Assembly: GCA_023151115.1 (NCBI GenBank)
Contig: JAKLJP010000038.1
Coordinates: 1 to 64,000 of the forward strand
Length of the DNA: 64,000 bases
Source of the DNA: Anaerolineae bacterium
GTDB taxonomy: Bacteria > Chloroflexota > Anaerolineae > 4572-78 > J111
Direction of reading: 5' to 3'
Part shown: piece by piece, positions 18,416-26,431 of the stretch
How positions within the stretch are numbered: the first letter of the stretch is position 1
Layout of the letters: every line of letters starts with the position of its first letter
The notes under the pieces: generated by a model
Told to the model about the DNA's origin: nothing
Databases searched by the model: none
What the model saw: only the letters and a program-made list of their open reading frames with translations
Program-made: the position numbers and the translations under genes

Positions 18416-19369
18416 ATGGTTCTCTCACGTTATGCGGAATTGGTTGAGCCGGGCAAATTTGTCCTCAAAGAAGAACAGCTTGCCCCTGGCGACGACCAGC
18501 TTTTGATTCGAATCACCCATTGCGGCATCTGCCAGTACGATGGGGTCTATTACAAGGGTATTATCGGCCAGACGCCCATGAGCCTCGGCCACGAGCCGGT
18601 GGGTGTGGTCGAAGCCGTTGGCCGGAATGTCAAAAACTTCCAGCCCGGCGACCGAGTAACCGGCCTGTTTGCCTATTTGCGCTCCTTTGCCACCTACGGC
18701 CTGGCCGAACCGCACCAATTGATCAAAGTGCCCGACCATGTGCCCTCGGAGCAAGCCCTGGCCGAACCGCTCAAGTGTATTGCCACCATCCTTCGCGCTG
18801 CCCCGCCGGAGTTGGGCGACCACGTGCTGGTGATGGGCAGCGGTTTCATGGGGCTGCTGGTGCTGGCCGGGCTGGTGGGCCGCGCCCCCGCTTCGCTAAT
18901 TGCGGTGGATGTGCGCGAAGATCGGCTGGCTTTGGCCAAAGAAATTGGGGCCAGCCACACCCTCAATGCCAAAGACCCGGATTTTCTGGCGAAGGTCAAA
19001 GAAATCACCCAGGGGCACGGCACCGACGTGGTGTTTGAACTGACCAGCAGCGCCGAGCCGGTCGAGCTGGCGGCCAAAACCATGCGCCGTACCCGCCCGC
19101 GCTACGTGCTGGCCGGCTGGCACGGCCAGCCCGGAACCTACACCCTGCGCAACTGGACGACCATGGGCGCGGTCATCCTCTCGGCTCATCCCTCTTTTTC
19201 GCTGGACCAGATGGAAGATGTACGCCGGGCGATGGATGGGTTGGCCCGCGGCGTCTTTCCCATGGATAAGCTCATTACCCATCGTTTTTCGCTGGACGAC
19301 ATCCAGAAAGGGTTTGAAATTGCCATGAGCGGCGCGGAGGGATACATCAAAGGGGTGATTACCCCCTAA
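18416..19369 (+). CDS. zinc-type alcohol/polyol dehydrogenase (MDR family)
   Basis: A 317-residue medium-chain dehydrogenase. The catalytic zinc region is represented by CGICQYD and GHEPVGVVEAVG, and the NAD(P)-binding Rossmann segment by VLVMGSGFMGLLVL. The four-Cys lobe that binds structural zinc in many family members is missing, which accounts for the short length. It probably oxidises a sugar alcohol or the keto/aldose form of the imported sugar. It is co-oriented and closely spaced with the importer and the ROK kinase. Confidence 0.88.
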   Translation: MVLSRYAELVEPGKFVLKEEQLAPGDDQLLIRITHCGICQYDGVYYKGIIGQTPMSLGHEPVGVVEAVGRNVKNFQPGDRVTGLFAYLRSFATYGLAEPHQLIKVPDHVPSEQALAEPLKCIATILRAAPPELGDHVLVMGSGFMGLLVLAGLVGRAPASLIAVDVREDRLALAKEIGASHTLNAKDPDFLAKVKEITQGHGTDVVFELTSSAEPVELAAKTMRRTRPRYVLAGWHGQPGTYTLRNWTTMGAVILSAHPSFSLDQMEDVRRAMDGLARGVFPMDKLITHRFSLDDIQKGFEIAMSGAEGYIKGVITP

Positions 19370-19390
19370 CCGCCTCGACGGAGCAGCACC

Positions 19391-20347
19391 ATGTCCACAT
19401 TTGCCGTTGGCATTGATATTGGCGGCACCAAAATTGCCGCCGGGATTATAGACGAGTCAGCCAATATTATTGCTCGTCACGTTTCCAAAACCCACGCCGG
19501 ACGCCCCCCGGCTGAAGTGATTGCTGCCAGCGTTGAAGCCTTTTATACGGTGATGGCTCAAACTGGCTTGCAGCCCGGTGAGGTATCGGGCCTGGGCGTC
19601 GGTTTTGGCGGGCACGTACATGGCGCAGCCGGCCTGATTTTGACCAGCAGCAACCTTCCGGCTTGGGATAATTACCCTCTGCGTGACCACTTGCAGGAAC
19701 AGCTTGGGGTTCGGGTTATTCTGGAAAACGACTCCAACTGCGCCGCCTGGGGCGAATATCGTTTCGGCGCAGGCCAGGGGTCGGATAACATGGCCTATGT
19801 CACCTTTAGCACCGGCTATGGCCTGGGAGTAGTCATTGGCGGCAAACTCTACCGGGGCGCAACCGGCACGGCGGGCGAACTGGCTCATACCGTCGTTCAC
19901 CTCGACGGCCCTTATTGTACCTGCGGCAAACGCGGCTGCCTGATGGCTTACGCCTCCGGCCTGGGGATTTCGCGCATGGTCCGCGAGCGGCTGGAAGTCG
20001 GCGAGGAAACCCTTTTGCGCCAGCTCTGCGGCCCGCACCCGGAACGGGTGGCCGGCGAAACCGTCGCCGCAGCCGCCCAGCAGGGCGACCGGGTGGCGCG
20101 GGGAGTGCTGGCCCTAGCCGGTCGCTACTTTGGGGTGGGCCTGTCGTCGGTGGTGCAGATGTTCAACCCCGACCGAATTGTGATTGGCGGCGGGCTGGCC
20201 CACATCGAGGAATGGCTGATGAAACCCTGTTTTGCCGCGCTCTACGAAAATATTCATCCCGTGCTGGCTAATTCGGCCCAACTCGTTTACTCCACCCTCT
20301 GGGAAGACGCCGGGCTGATCGGCGCGGCCTCGCTGGTTTGGGAATGA
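19391..20347 (+). CDS. ROK family sugar kinase (first copy)
   Basis: A 318-residue ROK protein. The N-terminal GIDIGGTKIAAGI is the phosphate-binding loop. The catalytic Asp is in LENDSNCAAWGE, and the zinc-binding motif CTCGKRGCLMAYASG with GELAHTVV is intact. No N-terminal DNA-binding domain is present, so it is a kinase, not a repressor. GGAG precedes ATG 19391 by about 7 bp. It probably phosphorylates the sugar imported by the adjacent ABC system. Confidence 0.93.
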   Translation: MSTFAVGIDIGGTKIAAGIIDESANIIARHVSKTHAGRPPAEVIAASVEAFYTVMAQTGLQPGEVSGLGVGFGGHVHGAAGLILTSSNLPAWDNYPLRDHLQEQLGVRVILENDSNCAAWGEYRFGAGQGSDNMAYVTFSTGYGLGVVIGGKLYRGATGTAGELAHTVVHLDGPYCTCGKRGCLMAYASGLGISRMVRERLEVGEETLLRQLCGPHPERVAGETVAAAAQQGDRVARGVLALAGRYFGVGLSSVVQMFNPDRIVIGGGLAHIEEWLMKPCFAALYENIHPVLANSAQLVYSTLWEDAGLIGAASLVWE

Positions 20348-20360
20348 CCATCTTTTAAGG

Positions 20361-20478
20361 TGTATTCACGGACCTGACGGCACGCCACCAATAATGAAAA
20401 TGAAGTGTAATGAAAATGGAGTGCAAGGCTTGCCTTGCTGACAACAAACCAAGGTTTGCACTCCTATTTACGAAGGAG
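20361..20478 (+). repeat. RBS-terminated dispersed repeat, copy B
   Basis: Second copy of the element at 16681-16796. It ends in CTATTTACGAAGGAG, and the GAAGGAG is the ribosome-binding site of the epimerase gene that starts at 20486. Confidence 0.8.
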
Positions 20479-20485
20479 AATTTAC

Positions 20486-21334
20486 ATGGCCAAATTTGGC
20501 TCCCACTCATTTCTGTGGATTGACGAATGGAACACCGAAAAAGGCAACTACGCCATTGCCGCCACCGGCCAGGCCGGGTTTGACTTGATTGAAATCCCCC
20601 TGCTCAAGCCGCAGGAATTTGACGCGACCTCGCACAAAAAGGCGCTGGCGGAGGCGGGGATTATCGGCACTACCTCGCTGGCGCTGCCGCTGGAAATACA
20701 TCTGCCGTTTCAACCGGAAAAGGCCAAGCAATTTCTTTTGAGCGCCCTGGAGAAGGTGGATGCGTTAGGCAGCGGCATGTTTTTGGGCGGCTGTATTGCT
20801 TATTCGCTGGGGGCGTTTACCAATGAGCCGCCTAAAGAGTCCGAAAGGCAGGCCGTTGTTGACGTGATTGGCGAGGTGGCTTTGGATGCTAAAAAACGCG
20901 GCATCACCCTGGGCTTTGAAGCGGTCAACCGCTACGAGTCCTACCTTTACAACACCCTGGCCGACAGCCGGGCGACCATCAAAGCTATTGGCGCGGATAA
21001 CATCGTCCTGCACCCCGACACCTATCACATGAACATCGAGGAAGAAGGGTTTTACCGGCCTCTGGTCGAGTGCGCCGACGTGCTGGGCTATATCCACATC
21101 AGCGAGAGCCACCGCGGGCTGGTCGGCAGTGGGACCATCAATTGGGATGAGGTCTTTCGCGGTTTGGCCGACGCCAAATACACCGGCCCACTGGTGCTGG
21201 AGTCGTTTGTGGCCATCAACCCCGATTTGATGGCAGCCACCAAGCTGTGGCGGCCGCCGACGCAAAGCTCGGCAGAACTGGCCGGTAAGGGTCTCGATTT
21301 TATGCGCGAGTACGCCCAAAAGTATGGGTTATAA
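20486..21334 (+). CDS. sugar epimerase/isomerase (TIM barrel, AP-endonuclease family 2 fold)
   Basis: A 282-residue protein with the pattern of D-psicose/D-tagatose 3-epimerases. It starts FGSHSFLWIDEWNTE, and the metal-ligand segments ITLGFEAVNRYESYLYNT, VLHPDTYHMNIEE, YIHISESHRG and LVLESF give two Glu, an Asp and a His. This set fits a divalent-metal keto-sugar 3-epimerase. ATG 20486 lies 8 bp after AAGGAG from the repeat. As the last gene of the operon it may interconvert ketoses before or after phosphorylation. Confidence 0.9.
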   Translation: MAKFGSHSFLWIDEWNTEKGNYAIAATGQAGFDLIEIPLLKPQEFDATSHKKALAEAGIIGTTSLALPLEIHLPFQPEKAKQFLLSALEKVDALGSGMFLGGCIAYSLGAFTNEPPKESERQAVVDVIGEVALDAKKRGITLGFEAVNRYESYLYNTLADSRATIKAIGADNIVLHPDTYHMNIEEEGFYRPLVECADVLGYIHISESHRGLVGSGTINWDEVFRGLADAKYTGPLVLESFVAINPDLMAATKLWRPPTQSSAELAGKGLDFMREYAQKYGL

Positions 21335-21373
21335 ATAAAAACGTCTCGGCGCAAAGTATTACATGGGCAAATT

Positions 21374-21434
21374 AGAGCAGAATTTACAGAATTGGCGAAT
21401 TTTTTCTCACAGTCTGATAATTCTGCTCTTTTTG
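21374..21434 (+). terminator. terminator between convergent sugar operons
   Basis: AGAGCAGAATT (21374-21384) pairs with AATTCTGCTCT (21419-21429) and is followed by TTTTT. It lies between the epimerase and the convergent ROK gene. Confidence 0.75.
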
Positions 21435-21436
21435 GC

Positions 21437-22417
21437 TCAACAATTCTCCAGCAGACGGAAGGCCGCCAATCCTGCCCCAATCACCCCGGCTTGATGGCCC
21501 AGCCGCGCCGTCGAAACCTGGATATTTTGGGTGTAATTGGGGATGCCAAAGTGAGTCATAGCTGCAACGGCAGCTTGCTGCCAGACCTCGCCGGCCTGAG
21601 AGACGCCACCCCCCAGAATGATCTGCTCCGGTTGGTAGATAGCAGCCCAACTGGCCATGCCCAGGCCCAGCCAGCGTCCGGCCTCTTCAATAACTGTCTT
21701 GGCCACAAGGTCTCCTTGCGCCATCGCGGCGGCAACATCGGCGCTGGTGATGATTCCCCGTACTTGCGCCATCTGGCTCAATAGGGTTGACCGGCCTTCG
21801 GCGGCGACTTGCTGCCCTTCCCGCGCGATAGCCCGGCCGGAGGCGACCGTTTCCAGGCAGCCGCAGCAGCCGAGCGGGCAGCGTCGACCATTATGAGCTG
21901 CCACAATAATATGCCCCGCCTCCCCGGTGACGCCGTGCGCTACCCGCACCACAGCGCCTTGATTGAGCAGCACCACCCCAATCCCAGAACCAACCGTGAC
22001 AAACAACGTTCTCCCCATCTGAGCCGACAGGCTGACTTCGGCCAAAGCTGCCAGACAGGCGTCATTATCCAGGACGGCGGGCAAGTTCACCTGCTCGATC
22101 AACCACGCTCGCAGTGGAAAGCCGTTGAGCGCAGCAACGTTGTTCAGCAGAATGGTCGAGCCGGCGGCATCGAGATTGCCCGAAACGCCACAGCCCACTG
22201 CCGCCAGCGCGATTTGCTTGGCTGCGGCCACATCTTGAAGCCGGTCGAGGGAATGCCGAAGTGTATCGAGGACAGTGGCCGTATTGTCAGCAGCAGTGAA
22301 AGGCATCTGCTCAAAGGCCAACACTTCGCCGCTGTCGGCTACCAGGCCAATCTTGGCGCTGCTGCCGCCCAGGTCGAGGCCCACGGCCGCGTGCCGGGGC
22401 GGGTCGGAAAGAGGCAT
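21437..22417 (-). CDS. ROK family sugar kinase (second copy)
   Basis: A 326-residue ROK kinase. VGLDLGGSSAKIGLV is the ATP loop, VLDNDACLAAL carries the catalytic Asp, and GEAGHIIV plus CPLGCCGCLETVASG forms the zinc site. It begins 3 bp after the SIS-domain gene ends, so the two are co-transcribed. Sequence differences from the first ROK kinase are many, so it is not a recent duplicate. A role in amino-sugar or ketose phosphorylation next to the SIS isomerase is inferred. Confidence 0.92.
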   Translation of the reverse strand: MPLSDPPRHAAVGLDLGGSSAKIGLVADSGEVLAFEQMPFTAADNTATVLDTLRHSLDRLQDVAAAKQIALAAVGCGVSGNLDAAGSTILLNNVAALNGFPLRAWLIEQVNLPAVLDNDACLAALAEVSLSAQMGRTLFVTVGSGIGVVLLNQGAVVRVAHGVTGEAGHIIVAAHNGRRCPLGCCGCLETVASGRAIAREGQQVAAEGRSTLLSQMAQVRGIITSADVAAAMAQGDLVAKTVIEEAGRWLGLGMASWAAIYQPEQIILGGGVSQAGEVWQQAAVAAMTHFGIPNYTQNIQVSTARLGHQAGVIGAGLAAFRLLENC

Positions 22418-22420
22418 AGA

Positions 22421-23446
22421 TTACTCAACCGTGGTTATTTTTGAGCCAACATAAAATTTACCGGGTTCGAGCTGTTTGCGCCAGGCCAGGCCCAGACTGA
22501 GCAACTGCATGGGCAAAATTTCCAGGATGGGCAGAGCCACAGCGGGGACAGCCGGCAAACGCAGGCTCTCGTGCGGGCTGGTCACGCCGACGAGAAAGGC
22601 ACGCCCGCCCGTCCCACTGAAATCCTCAACCAAGCGGCGATTTAGAACGGCGGTTTCGCCTTGGCCTTCATAAACCAATACCTGAATCGGCGTGATGGCC
22701 AGTTCCAGCGGGCCATGGCGCACCTGGGGCGCGCTCAAACCCTGGGCGTGGATTTTGGCCGCTTCCTTTAAAATCAAGGCGCTGTAATGCACCGCCGCCA
22801 GCGAGGAACCCCGGCCACAAAGAATGACATCATCGCCGGGCAAGAGCTGGCTCAGTTGGTTGGCTCGCTCCTCCCATTCGGCCAGGTAAGTGTTCATTAC
22901 CTCGACTACCCTATGAAGCTGCTCCCACCCGAACGAATCACCAGATTGAGGAGCCAGAGCGTCGCTAATCATCGCCAGGGCAGCCAGGGCTGCCACATAG
23001 GTTTTGCAAGAGACATTACTCTCTACGCCTGCCGCCGTAACCACAGCTACCGCCGCCGAGTGAGCCAGTGGGCTGCCGGCGCTGTTGGTAACGGCCAGAA
23101 CCGTCGCCTCCGGCTGCTGCTCGATCAGGCGCACAATTTCGGCACTGCGCCCCGACTGTGAGACGATCACTGAAAGGGTATCGGCGGTAACGAGCCGGGC
23201 GGCGGCGTACAGCAGTTCGCTGGTTTCGATGAGGTGGGGGGCATAGCCGGCCTGGATTAGGCGGTACCACAGCGGGTAAAGTGCTGCCAGCGAGCCGCCC
23301 ATGCCGGTCAGCACAATCCGGCTGAACTTCCCTGCCTCCAACCGGGCGGCTAAAGCACGTACCTCAGCCGCCGCCGGGGGAAGCTGCTGCAAGGTAGCAG
23401 CAAGCGCCTGCGGCTGCGCCAGAATATCTTGGATGTAGGGGTTCAT
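22421..23446 (-). CDS. SIS-domain sugar-phosphate isomerase/deaminase
   Basis: A 341-residue protein with two SIS domains, like the isomerase half of GlmS and the FrlB/AgaS group. Sugar-phosphate-binding segments are LTGMGGSLAALYPL, VIVSQSGRSAEIVRLIEQ and LCGRGSSLAAVHYSALILKEAAKI. The latter resembles the GlmS region near the ring-opening residues. ATG 23446 is chosen because CGGAG lies 6 bp upstream. It is probably a phosphosugar isomerase or deglycase acting with the adjacent ROK kinase; the substrate is not readable. Confidence 0.87.
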   Translation of the reverse strand: MNPYIQDILAQPQALAATLQQLPPAAAEVRALAARLEAGKFSRIVLTGMGGSLAALYPLWYRLIQAGYAPHLIETSELLYAAARLVTADTLSVIVSQSGRSAEIVRLIEQQPEATVLAVTNSAGSPLAHSAAVAVVTAAGVESNVSCKTYVAALAALAMISDALAPQSGDSFGWEQLHRVVEVMNTYLAEWEERANQLSQLLPGDDVILCGRGSSLAAVHYSALILKEAAKIHAQGLSAPQVRHGPLELAITPIQVLVYEGQGETAVLNRRLVEDFSGTGGRAFLVGVTSPHESLRLPAVPAVALPILEILPMQLLSLGLAWRKQLEPGKFYVGSKITTVE

Positions 23447-23481
23447 GAGCATCTCCGAAAGACCTGGAAGGTCCACAAAAT

Positions 23482-24033
23482 TTAATCTTCAAACAGCCTG
23501 GTCGGCAGGCCGTCAATACTTTTTTGGTTGTGCTCGCGCTGATACTTGACCAGGCCGGCCTCACCCTTCTGCTTGGCCCACTCGGCCATGTTGTTGCGCC
23601 GGCTCTTAAACTCATATCTGGGCACACCAAAGCCGCATGAGGTTTGAACCGAATCAATATTGAGGAGGATGATCTGGCGCGCATTCACTTGAGGTTCAAA
23701 CAGGCTGTACAGGTCGGCCCAGCCAATATCTCTGGGGTGAATAACCCGGCCGTGACCGTACAAGCGCAGGATCAGAGGTTTTTCGCCAAAGCTGCAAAAC
23801 ATGAGGGTCATGCGCCCGTTCTCGGTCAGGTGGGCGGCGGTCTCATTGCCACTGCCAATCAAGTCGAGATAAATCACGGTTTTGTTATCAAGGCAGCGAA
23901 ATGTATCCATCCCTTTGGGTGAGAGATTGATGCGGCCCTCAGCGGGGGCGGTCGAGACAAAAAAGAGGTGCTGCTCCTTAATAAAGGTTTGCAACGTGTC
24001 GGTTAATTCGGAGTAGAATTTAGCCATGCTCAT
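23482..24033 (-). CDS. pyridoxamine 5'-phosphate oxidase-like flavoprotein
   Basis: A 183-residue split-barrel protein of the PNPOx-like family. LFFVSTAPAEGRINLSPKGMDTFRCLDNKTVIYLDLIGSGNETAAHL is the usual flavin/F420-binding core, with GRMTLMFCSFGEKPLILRLYG following. The C-terminal tail (KGEAGLVKYQREHNQKSIDGLPT) is typical of the uncharacterised clade rather than PdxH. The ATG at 24033 has AAGGAAAGG upstream. The real substrate is unknown. Confidence 0.85.
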   Translation of the reverse strand: MSMAKFYSELTDTLQTFIKEQHLFFVSTAPAEGRINLSPKGMDTFRCLDNKTVIYLDLIGSGNETAAHLTENGRMTLMFCSFGEKPLILRLYGHGRVIHPRDIGWADLYSLFEPQVNARQIILLNIDSVQTSCGFGVPRYEFKSRRNNMAEWAKQKGEAGLVKYQREHNQKSIDGLPTRLFED

Positions 24034-24175
24034 CAGCCTTTCCTTCTGGCAAAAGTTACCGGAGTTGAGGCCAACTATAGCACAGTTATCCACCCCTGAC
24101 AACCGATCACAATGACAAATGGTTCTATACTGAAATCAGAATGAAACCAGCACTTTTGGATAAAATGGTCAACTG

Positions 24176-24222
24176 TAGCATAACCCCTTGTGGACAGGCA
24201 CAAGGCCCTATGCTACAGCAAC
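24176..24222. repeat. CTGTAGCATA / TATGCTACAG hairpin repeat
   Basis: CTGTAGCATA...TATGCTACAG flank a core CCCCTTGTGGACAGGCACAAGG. A related element lies at 63248-63294 with the same core and a different outer stem, so the outer stem has changed on both arms. Confidence 0.6.
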
Positions 24223-24310
24223 GATAGCTGTCAATAGTTATGTTCTTATTCTGTTTTTGGTACAGCTTCAAAAGGGTGAGCCGAAAAAGTTTCCTCCCTT
24301 GTGAATTTTA

Positions 24311-24358
24311 TAATTTTTATAAAAATTACTTTACAAATTACCGCTTCAATGCTATAGT
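24311..24358 (+). promoter_or_regulatory. AT palindrome plus promoter for the DtxR-type gene
   Basis: TAATTTTTATAAAAATTA (24311-24328) is a perfect 18-bp palindrome. It is followed at once by TTTACA (24330-24335), a 17-bp spacer and TATAGT (24353-24358). The palindrome is well placed to be an operator, possibly for the regulator itself. Confidence 0.6.
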
Positions 24359-24437
24359 TAGCTCATACCGGCTGGAGGATAATTCCTCTTTAGCGGGTAA
24401 TCAATAACCTCCGGTCAGGCAAAAATTTACCAGGATT

Positions 24438-24527
24438 GGTAGATTCAATTTTCGGGGAGTGAGGCACACCCACGTGCCGAACGGAGCTGCACGTGGGCGT
24501 GCTGGCTCCCCAAAGTTGGCTCCACTG
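24438..24527 (-). repeat. 90-bp palindromic element, copy 2
   Basis: Reverse-complement copy of 9600-9691, sharing the CCAGCACGCCCACGTGC block and the TTCGGCAC...GTGCCTCACTCC block. It lies in the untranslated leader of the DtxR-type gene. Confidence 0.8.
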
Positions 24528-24587
24528 AGGATACTTGTTTTATTACCCAGGTTGGAAATCTCTGGATGTTAGAGGCGTAAACTATTA

Positions 24588-25337
24588 ATGGAAATCGTAG
24601 ATAACTTGCCCATCCCCGATGAGGAAATTAGCGCAACCATGCGCGACTACTTATCCGAAATTTATCGCCTCGGGCAAGGGGGAGTTTGGGTGAGCACCAC
24701 TGCTCTGGCCGAACGGTTGAACGTTTCCGGTCCGGCGGCGGTACGTATGGTCCGCCGCCTGCATCAGGGCGGCCTGCTAGACCATTTACCCTATCGAGGG
24801 GTGCGGCTGACCCCTTCTGGCAACAAAGCGGCCCTGCTGGGCATTCGGCGACACCGGCTGGTAGAGCGGTTTTTGGTGGATGTGCTGAAGTTTGGCTGGC
24901 ACGAGGTTCATGACGAGGCCGACGAGCTGCAAAAGGGGATTACCCAGGTGTTGGAAGACCGCATTGACGAGCTGATGGGCCACCCGGCTACCTGTCCGCA
25001 CGGCGACCCTATCCCCACCCGCGAGGGGGTCATGCCCGACCTCAACGACAAACCCCTGACTGTAGTGCCGCCGGGGGCCAAGGGGCAGATCAGCCGGGTC
25101 AAAACCCGTGAACCGGATAAACTCCATTACCTGGCCGAAATTGGCCTGGTTCCCGGCGCGGCTTTTGAACTGATCAACCGCTCCCCCTTCAATGGCCCGT
25201 TGCGGCTTAAAATCGGCGCAACTGGCCGGGAGCAGGTAATCGGCATGGAATTGGCCGCCGCCCTGTGGGTGACAAGCGAACTGCCGCCCCGCTCTCGCCC
25301 GGATACTCCGCCGGCACCTTCACCCCGGACGCGATAA
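24588..25337 (+). CDS. DtxR/MntR-family metal-dependent regulator with FeoA-like domain
   Basis: A 249-residue regulator. Residues about 15-75 are a winged helix (SATMRDYLSEIYRL...TTALAERLNVSGPAAVRMVRRL), residues 78-150 the dimerisation and metal-binding domain (GNKAALLGIRRHRLVERFLVDVL, HDEADELQKGITQVLEDRI, CPHGDPIP), and residues 155-230 an SH3/FeoA-like domain. This is the iron- or manganese-responsive repressor family. A ferritin gene lies just beyond on the opposite strand, which favours iron. The start follows GAGG at about 11 bp. Confidence 0.92.
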   Translation: MEIVDNLPIPDEEISATMRDYLSEIYRLGQGGVWVSTTALAERLNVSGPAAVRMVRRLHQGGLLDHLPYRGVRLTPSGNKAALLGIRRHRLVERFLVDVLKFGWHEVHDEADELQKGITQVLEDRIDELMGHPATCPHGDPIPTREGVMPDLNDKPLTVVPPGAKGQISRVKTREPDKLHYLAEIGLVPGAAFELINRSPFNGPLRLKIGATGREQVIGMELAAALWVTSELPPRSRPDTPPAPSPRTR

Positions 25338-25377
25338 GTTAAAAAGAGCAGGAGGAGCAAAGCCACCTTGCTCCTCC

Positions 25378-25480
25378 TTCGTAAATAGACTGCTGGAGTG
25401 CAAAGCTTGCTTTGCCAAGTCGCAAGGCAAGCCTCGCACTCCATTTTCATTCTTGGTGGTATGCTGCCAGGCTCGTGATG
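25378..25480 (-). repeat. RBS-terminated dispersed repeat, copy C
   Basis: Inverted copy of the elements at 16681-16796 and 20361-20478. Here it lies between convergent genes and cannot supply a ribosome-binding site. Confidence 0.78.
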
Positions 25481-25494
25481 GTTCCTCTGAAAAT

Positions 25495-25728
25495 AATCCA
25501 CAGATTACACAGATTTCGGCGTTGTTCGAGTTAGATTGACACTTCTGGAAATTCAAATCGGAAATTCACCACAAAGACGCAGAGACACAAAGGAAAATAA
25601 TTAAAAAACTCTGTGCCTCTGTGGTAAAAAAGTGTCAATCTAATTTTACAGGTTTTTGAACCACGCCCAGATTTCGCAGATAGATTTAAAAATCTGTGTA
25701 ATCTGCGAAATCTGCGGATTTTCATTTT
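25495..25728. repeat. CACAGATT and CACAAAGACG palindromic repeats
   Basis: The segment holds CCACAGATTACACAGATTTCG (25498-25518), a hairpin of ACCACAAAGACGCAGAG with CTCTGTGCCTCTGTGGT (25568-25625) and a hairpin CAGATTTCGCAGAT / ATCTGTGTAATCTGCG (25668-25710). The first type recurs at 57856-57945. Confidence 0.65.
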
Positions 25729-25739
25729 TAGTGGCGTAC

Positions 25740-26258
25740 TCACGCCTCAGCTTCACCGCCCTCGGCATCGGCGCGGGGGTTGCGGGCCAGAAAATCCTCA
25801 ACCAGCAGCAGGTTGGCTTCGCCGGCCCGTTTGACTACATTCAACAAGTCGGTCATTGAAGAGACTTCTTCTAACTGTTCGGCTACAAACCACTGCAAGA
25901 ATTGGCGGGTCAAGTGATCATTTTCCTTGACTGCTAAATCCACCAGCTTATTAATTTGGTCCGTGACCTTCAACTCCTGGTTTAGCGCCAGCTCGACCGC
26001 TTCGGCAGCGGTTTCAAAGTGATTCTTCACCTCTTTGGTAGCCGGCACCAGCGCCTTCGCGCCGGCATCGTTGAGGTAGTGCAGCAGTTTCATGGCATGC
26101 CCGTGTTCCTCCATCCCCTGGGCATAGAAAAACTTGGATAGTTCGGGCAAAGTTTCGCTGTCAAAATGCAGGGCAATGGCAATGTACTGCAATGAAGCGG
26201 TAAACTCTTCGACCACTTGCTTGTTAATGGCATCAACTACATTTTGCTTTAGTAACAT
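25740..26258 (-). CDS. ftn: ferritin
   Basis: A 172-residue ferritin-like iron-storage protein. The di-iron ligands appear in EEFTASLQYIAIALHF, GMEEHGHAMKLLHYL and a later AVELALNQE segment, followed by HLTRQFLQWFVAEQLEEVSSM. It forms a four-helix bundle; family members oligomerise into 24-subunit cages. AAGGAG 7 bp upstream fixes ATG 26258. It is convergent with the DtxR-family gene, which may control iron homeostasis. The C-terminal tail (NPRADAEGGEAEA) is short and acidic. Confidence 0.93.
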   Translation of the reverse strand: MLLKQNVVDAINKQVVEEFTASLQYIAIALHFDSETLPELSKFFYAQGMEEHGHAMKLLHYLNDAGAKALVPATKEVKNHFETAAEAVELALNQELKVTDQINKLVDLAVKENDHLTRQFLQWFVAEQLEEVSSMTDLLNVVKRAGEANLLLVEDFLARNPRADAEGGEAEA

Positions 26259-26282
26259 CGCTCGCTCCTTATAAAGATAGAG

Positions 26283-26337
26283 ATTGGAGATGAGAGATTG
26301 GGGATTAAATCTAATCTCCAATCTCTCATCTCCATTA
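26283..26337. repeat. 7-mer hairpin upstream of ferritin
   Basis: Degenerate units AGATTGG/AGATGAG on one arm pair with CTAATCTCCAATCTCTCATCTCC on the other. It belongs to the group of short-unit tandem hairpins found between operons. Confidence 0.65.
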
Positions 26338-26431
26338 TAATACAGAGCCGGCCTCCTTCAAAACGGTCCGGCTTTACGTCATCGAGTTTTTAGGGTAAAA
26401 TGGAGCTGGATAGGATGAAGGGAGGACCCAT

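Larger units (their letters stand above)
24034..24587. other. long intergenic leader before the DtxR-type gene
   Basis: About 550 bp with no supported gene. It contains a hairpin repeat (24176-24222), an 18-bp AT palindrome (24311-24328), a promoter (24330-24358) and the second 90-bp palindromic element (24438-24527) inserted between promoter and gene. Confidence 0.6.
25338..25739. other. repeat-filled intergenic region
   Basis: About 400 bp between convergent genes, filled with elements: a GGAGGAGCAA/TTGCTCCTCC hairpin (25350-25379), the third RBS-type repeat (25378-25480), and three pieces of CACAGATT / CACAAAGACGCAGAG palindromes. No gene is supported. Confidence 0.65.
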
